A DNA stretch of 64,000 bases. Source: Zeus faber (taxonomy: Eukaryota; Chordata; Actinopteri; Zeiformes; Zeidae). Shown here in pieces: positions 61,180 through 64,000 of the stretch. The notes beneath the pieces are model-generated. The model was not told the origin of the DNA and did not search any database. It worked only from the letters and a program-made list of their open reading frames with translations. Made by a program: the position numbers and the translations under genes. The stretch is from contig OY482847.1 of the NCBI GenBank assembly GCA_960531495.1, forward strand, positions 8,630,992 to 8,694,991. Direction: 5' to 3'. Each line of letters begins with the position of its first letter. Positions within the stretch are counted from its first letter, which is position 1.

Positions 61180-62050
61180 CATAATGTGCTAGAGTTCTCT
61201 ATTCGATGGCATATAATGAAAATATAATATAAGCACAATACATGTCTTGGAAGCTATGCGAAATTCATCCTTCCTGTGACAAGACATGACTGCTCTGTTT
61301 TTGACTCTCTTTTGAATCAATTTAAATAAATGAATTCCAACACAGACTGAGACAATATCAGCACGTGTTGATGAAAGATTTTTCACCCCCGTCCTCCGGG
61401 GTGGAACGTGTCGCTGGTAGCGAGACCAATTCTCGTTCTTTTCGGCAGACCTTTCAGTTGCGTTGGTGAGAGCTGCTGCGGCAGAAGTACCGGAGTCATC
61501 CTCATCCTCCTCCTCCTCCTCCTCCTCCTCCTCCTCCTCCTCCTCCTCATCATCATTTAAACACGTAAACCGTGTCACTTCCAATGCAGCAGCACCAGGA
61601 GCAGCAGATCCCAGTGGTTTCATTCGAGCTCTGTGACGCGCAATCTAATAATAAGAGCAACTGAATTAGAAGTGGATATTTTAGCACCGAGACGTCATCC
61701 CACCTCGCTTGGCGTGTGTTATTTGAAGGATGCATGTTTGGCTAAATGTCCGTACAGTTTGCAACCTAAGTGCATGACAGTTCCATCAATTTTCGATTAT
61801 CGTCCCACGACCTGAAACAGACGCGGGACTCAGCCGCAGCCGGTACCAGCGGAACTCGGTCCCGCCGTAATGTGAACAGACATAGTCAAAATCTGGCTGG
61901 GTCTTATTCATCACCGGCGGGTCGCTTAAAAAATACAGTTGGCTCGCCGCCTCCCGCACGGCGGCGACGGCTGCCGCAGCCACAGACAGGCCTTCCACAC
62001 ACAACTCATTGGCCAGCTCCATTTAAGCACTGGTGCTTCTGTTAAAGTAT
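61180..62050. other. Unresolved stretch with acidic-run frame
   Basis: The minus strand has an open frame with a Glu/Asp run encoded by a (TCC)n tract (61502-61552) and another frame at 61786-62022 beginning MELANELCVEGLSV. CpG content is raised at 61380-61460 and 61800-62000. I recognise neither frame; an exon, a transposon remnant or chance are all open. Confidence 0.2.
61502..61558. repeat. (TCC)n-(TCA)n trinucleotide tract
   Basis: About 15 TCC units followed by TCATCATCA. Confidence 0.95.
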
Positions 62051-62511
62051 GTAACACGCTGTCATTTCATCTTTATAAATGGCGGGTCGGTTTTTTCTTT
62101 TAGATAGCGGTAGTAGTGGTGGTGTGGTGGAGGGTGGCACTGACGCACACACGTGTGGGTGAGTTAACGTGTCAGTGTGTGTGTGCGTGTGCGCCCGCGC
62201 CCGCAGAGAGGGGCTGGCTACGCCGCTCGTCGCCTGGAAGAGGAGCTCAGGCTCATTATCCTGATGAAATTTGCGCAGATGTGTGAGCTTCCGACAGACT
62301 CTGCAGTGACACAAACAGCCAGCTCTGTCCCCTTGAGCCAGTCAGGTGATGAAAACGGGAGCGGCACGGGGGCTGAGGAACGACGGCCATTAAGCAGAAA
62401 AGGAAAAGAGGTGGTGGAAACAGGGGGGAGGGGGTGTTGAGGGGTATGGGGGGGACTTCATCATCTCTCACTCACCAACGGGAGAGAACATTACATAAAG
62501 TAACAATTCCC

Positions 62512-62552
62512 TACACACACACACACATACCCTCATCCACACACACGCACAC

Positions 62553-62638
<86 letters not shown>

Positions 62639-62703
62639 TTTTGAAATTCCAATTGCGACTGAAGATCTGTGTGTGTGTGTGTTAGTGTGTGTGTGTGTGT
62701 GTG
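62512..62703. repeat. (CA)n and (GT)n tracts in inverted orientation
   Basis: A long CA tract (62512-62635) and a GT tract (about 62669-62703) are separated by about 35 unique bases, so transcripts could fold into a CA:GU hairpin. Confidence 0.93.
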
Positions 62704-63189
62704 TTCGCGGGGAGCTAATCTGACCGCATTGAGATGACGCACGAACTGCCACTTAACAGGGAGGAGATCCACTTTGATCAGAGCCCCCCCCCGCCCCTCC
62801 ACCCCCACCTTTTCCCCCCCTCCCCGAGGGGCAAACCTATCGCGCTGCCTATTACACCGCTTCATTTGCATACGCGGGACTTCTGGGTAGGGTGAGATCC
62901 AGTCTGAGGGGTTTGAACCGCCCTCGCTGGGAAAGATCTGGGCGCTAAAGAGAGAAATGTAAAAACAAGTTTGTCGGTGGAAAAGGCAAAAAAAAAAAAA
63001 AGGAGGGGGGTCCCAGGCGTTGGCGGGCGACCGAAACGTAGCCCCCGCCTCGCCCCCCGTTTGGTTTCGAACCCCGGTTTGGCGGAGAGGTTTTTCAGGA
63101 AACCTAAATACCGCGTATTTGCTGCGGAAGCTGACCTCGATCGTGGCATTTTTATGCCCCAGATTGATCCGACAGAGCAGCTCAGCAGC

Positions 63190-63612
63190 AGTGGTGGAAA
63201 GTACCAAAGTATAAATACTTACTGGGCTGTACTGTAAGTATCTGTATCTATCTCTATATTCAGTTCGAGTGACTTTCAACGTTTACTCTAATACATTTCG
63301 AAGCAAATATCTGTACTTTTTACTCTACTATATTTCTAACAGTCACATTATTTCAGTGTAAAAAAACAGGATTTGTATTTATATATAAACTTGTAAATGA
63401 CTATGACACTGCCTATGCTATTATTTGGGATCAATTGGAACCAGGAAATTATCGGCTAATATCCGCAGAAAAGAAAGGTACAGCAACACTTCATGGCGTG
63501 TTATAGTCTCTGATATATTAGGGCACTGGATATGACTGGACATATTACTTTCACTGCTTTAAGTGCTTGCGTACTTTTACTCAGGTAGCAATGTGGTACT
63601 TTCCCTTTAACC
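63190..63612. mobile_element. Teleost dispersed repeat of the GTGGTGGAAAGTA type
   Basis: The left end CAGTGGTGGAAAGTACCAAAG, followed by ATACTT and GTACTTTTTACTCTACTA, and the right end GTACTTTTACTCAGGTA and GTACTTTCCC mirror each other. This matches a palindromic non-autonomous element that is extremely common in fish genomes. No coding capacity. Outer limits approximate. Confidence 0.75.
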
Positions 63613-63830
63613 AGAGTCGTTTCGTGTGGGTGTATTTGTACTTTCCAGTGAAAGGTCAGAGTGCTGCTGGAATATGGTGTTTTATTTACTGGTGAGGAGC
63701 CATGTGTGACTCTCTGCTGCTGCAGGAGCGGGAAGGCACGGCAAAAATCCTCCCTCACCGCATAAAGATTTACAAGTACAGACCAAGGAAGTTGACAATT
63801 TCTCAGCCGCTAAAGTTTTTAGACAATTAC

Positions 63831-63831
63831 G

Positions 63832-63870
<39 letters not shown>
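63831..63870. repeat. (ACA)n trinucleotide tract
   Basis: About 13 ACA units, giving a false poly-Asn reading. Confidence 0.95.
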
Positions 63871-64000
63871 GGTGTGCAAGCGTGCGTTTTTTTATTCCCT
63901 CGTCTATTCTGTGTCACCGCGCGCTGGCGCTGAATAATCCTCTTGATCCTTATGAGCAACCCAAACACACCTCGTGAAGTTATTTTCCTCTTTTGGAGAG

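Larger units (their letters stand above)
43043..64000 (-). other. taf4: TAF4-family intron (partial)
   Basis: No earlier TAF4 exon (for instance the Glu/Arg/Lys-rich segment that precedes MQQQELAQ in the family) is visible between here and the window edge, so the intron appears to exceed 20.9 kb. It carries a short inverted-repeat element, a dispersed repeat, one possible minus-strand exon (47750-47841), the DIRS element and several microsatellites. A short exon missed by eye cannot be excluded. Confidence 0.6.

Overview
The window is vertebrate nuclear DNA, almost certainly from a ray-finned (teleost) fish. Two things point there. The only clear protein-coding segments are spliced exons of vertebrate genes, and the dispersed repeats are of kinds common in teleosts: a DIRS-type tyrosine-recombinase retrotransposon, a Tc1-like remnant, Harbinger-like and other short DNA elements, and very many long (CA)n/(GT)n microsatellites. 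The species cannot be told from the sequence. Coding density is very low: about 460 coding bases in 64 kb.

Two genes meet tail to tail. On the plus strand, the last coding exon of kctd15 (BTB/KCTD family) lies at 8184-8342. It is preceded by at least 8.2 kb of intron and followed by a long 3' UTR. On the minus strand, the last two coding exons of a TAF4-family gene (TFIID subunit) lie at 15534-15707 and 42920-43042, separated by a 27.2-kb intron. The rest of that gene starts to the right of the window, so 43043-64000 is best read as a further intron. The two 3' ends face each other near 12.1-13.1 kb, where an inverted pair of AATAAATAAG motifs could supply a poly(A) signal to each strand.

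Region by region: 1-8183 is kctd15 intron, GC/CpG-rich in parts and full of microsatellites. 8184-13.1 kb is the kctd15 end and convergence zone. 13.1-15.5 kb is the TAF4-family 3' UTR. 15.7-42.9 kb is a large intron with many unique, AT-motif-rich blocks that look like conserved non-coding elements, plus repeats at 19.3-21.8 kb and 33.1-33.5 kb. 43.0-64 kb is a further intron with a short inverted-repeat element, a dispersed repeat, a 5.3-kb DIRS element (53.7-59.0 kb) with a smaller DNA element apparently nested in it, and a final dispersed repeat at 63.2-63.6 kb.

The most informative items are: the kctd15/TAF4 tail-to-tail arrangement, which mirrors KCTD1/TAF4B in human; the mixed TAF4/TAF4B residue signature at the C-terminus; the convergent poly(A) motif pair; and the DIRS copy, which keeps its inverted terminal repeats and internal complementary region while its RT active site is altered and its recombinase domain is almost wholly deleted. 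I found no sign of a wholly new biological system.
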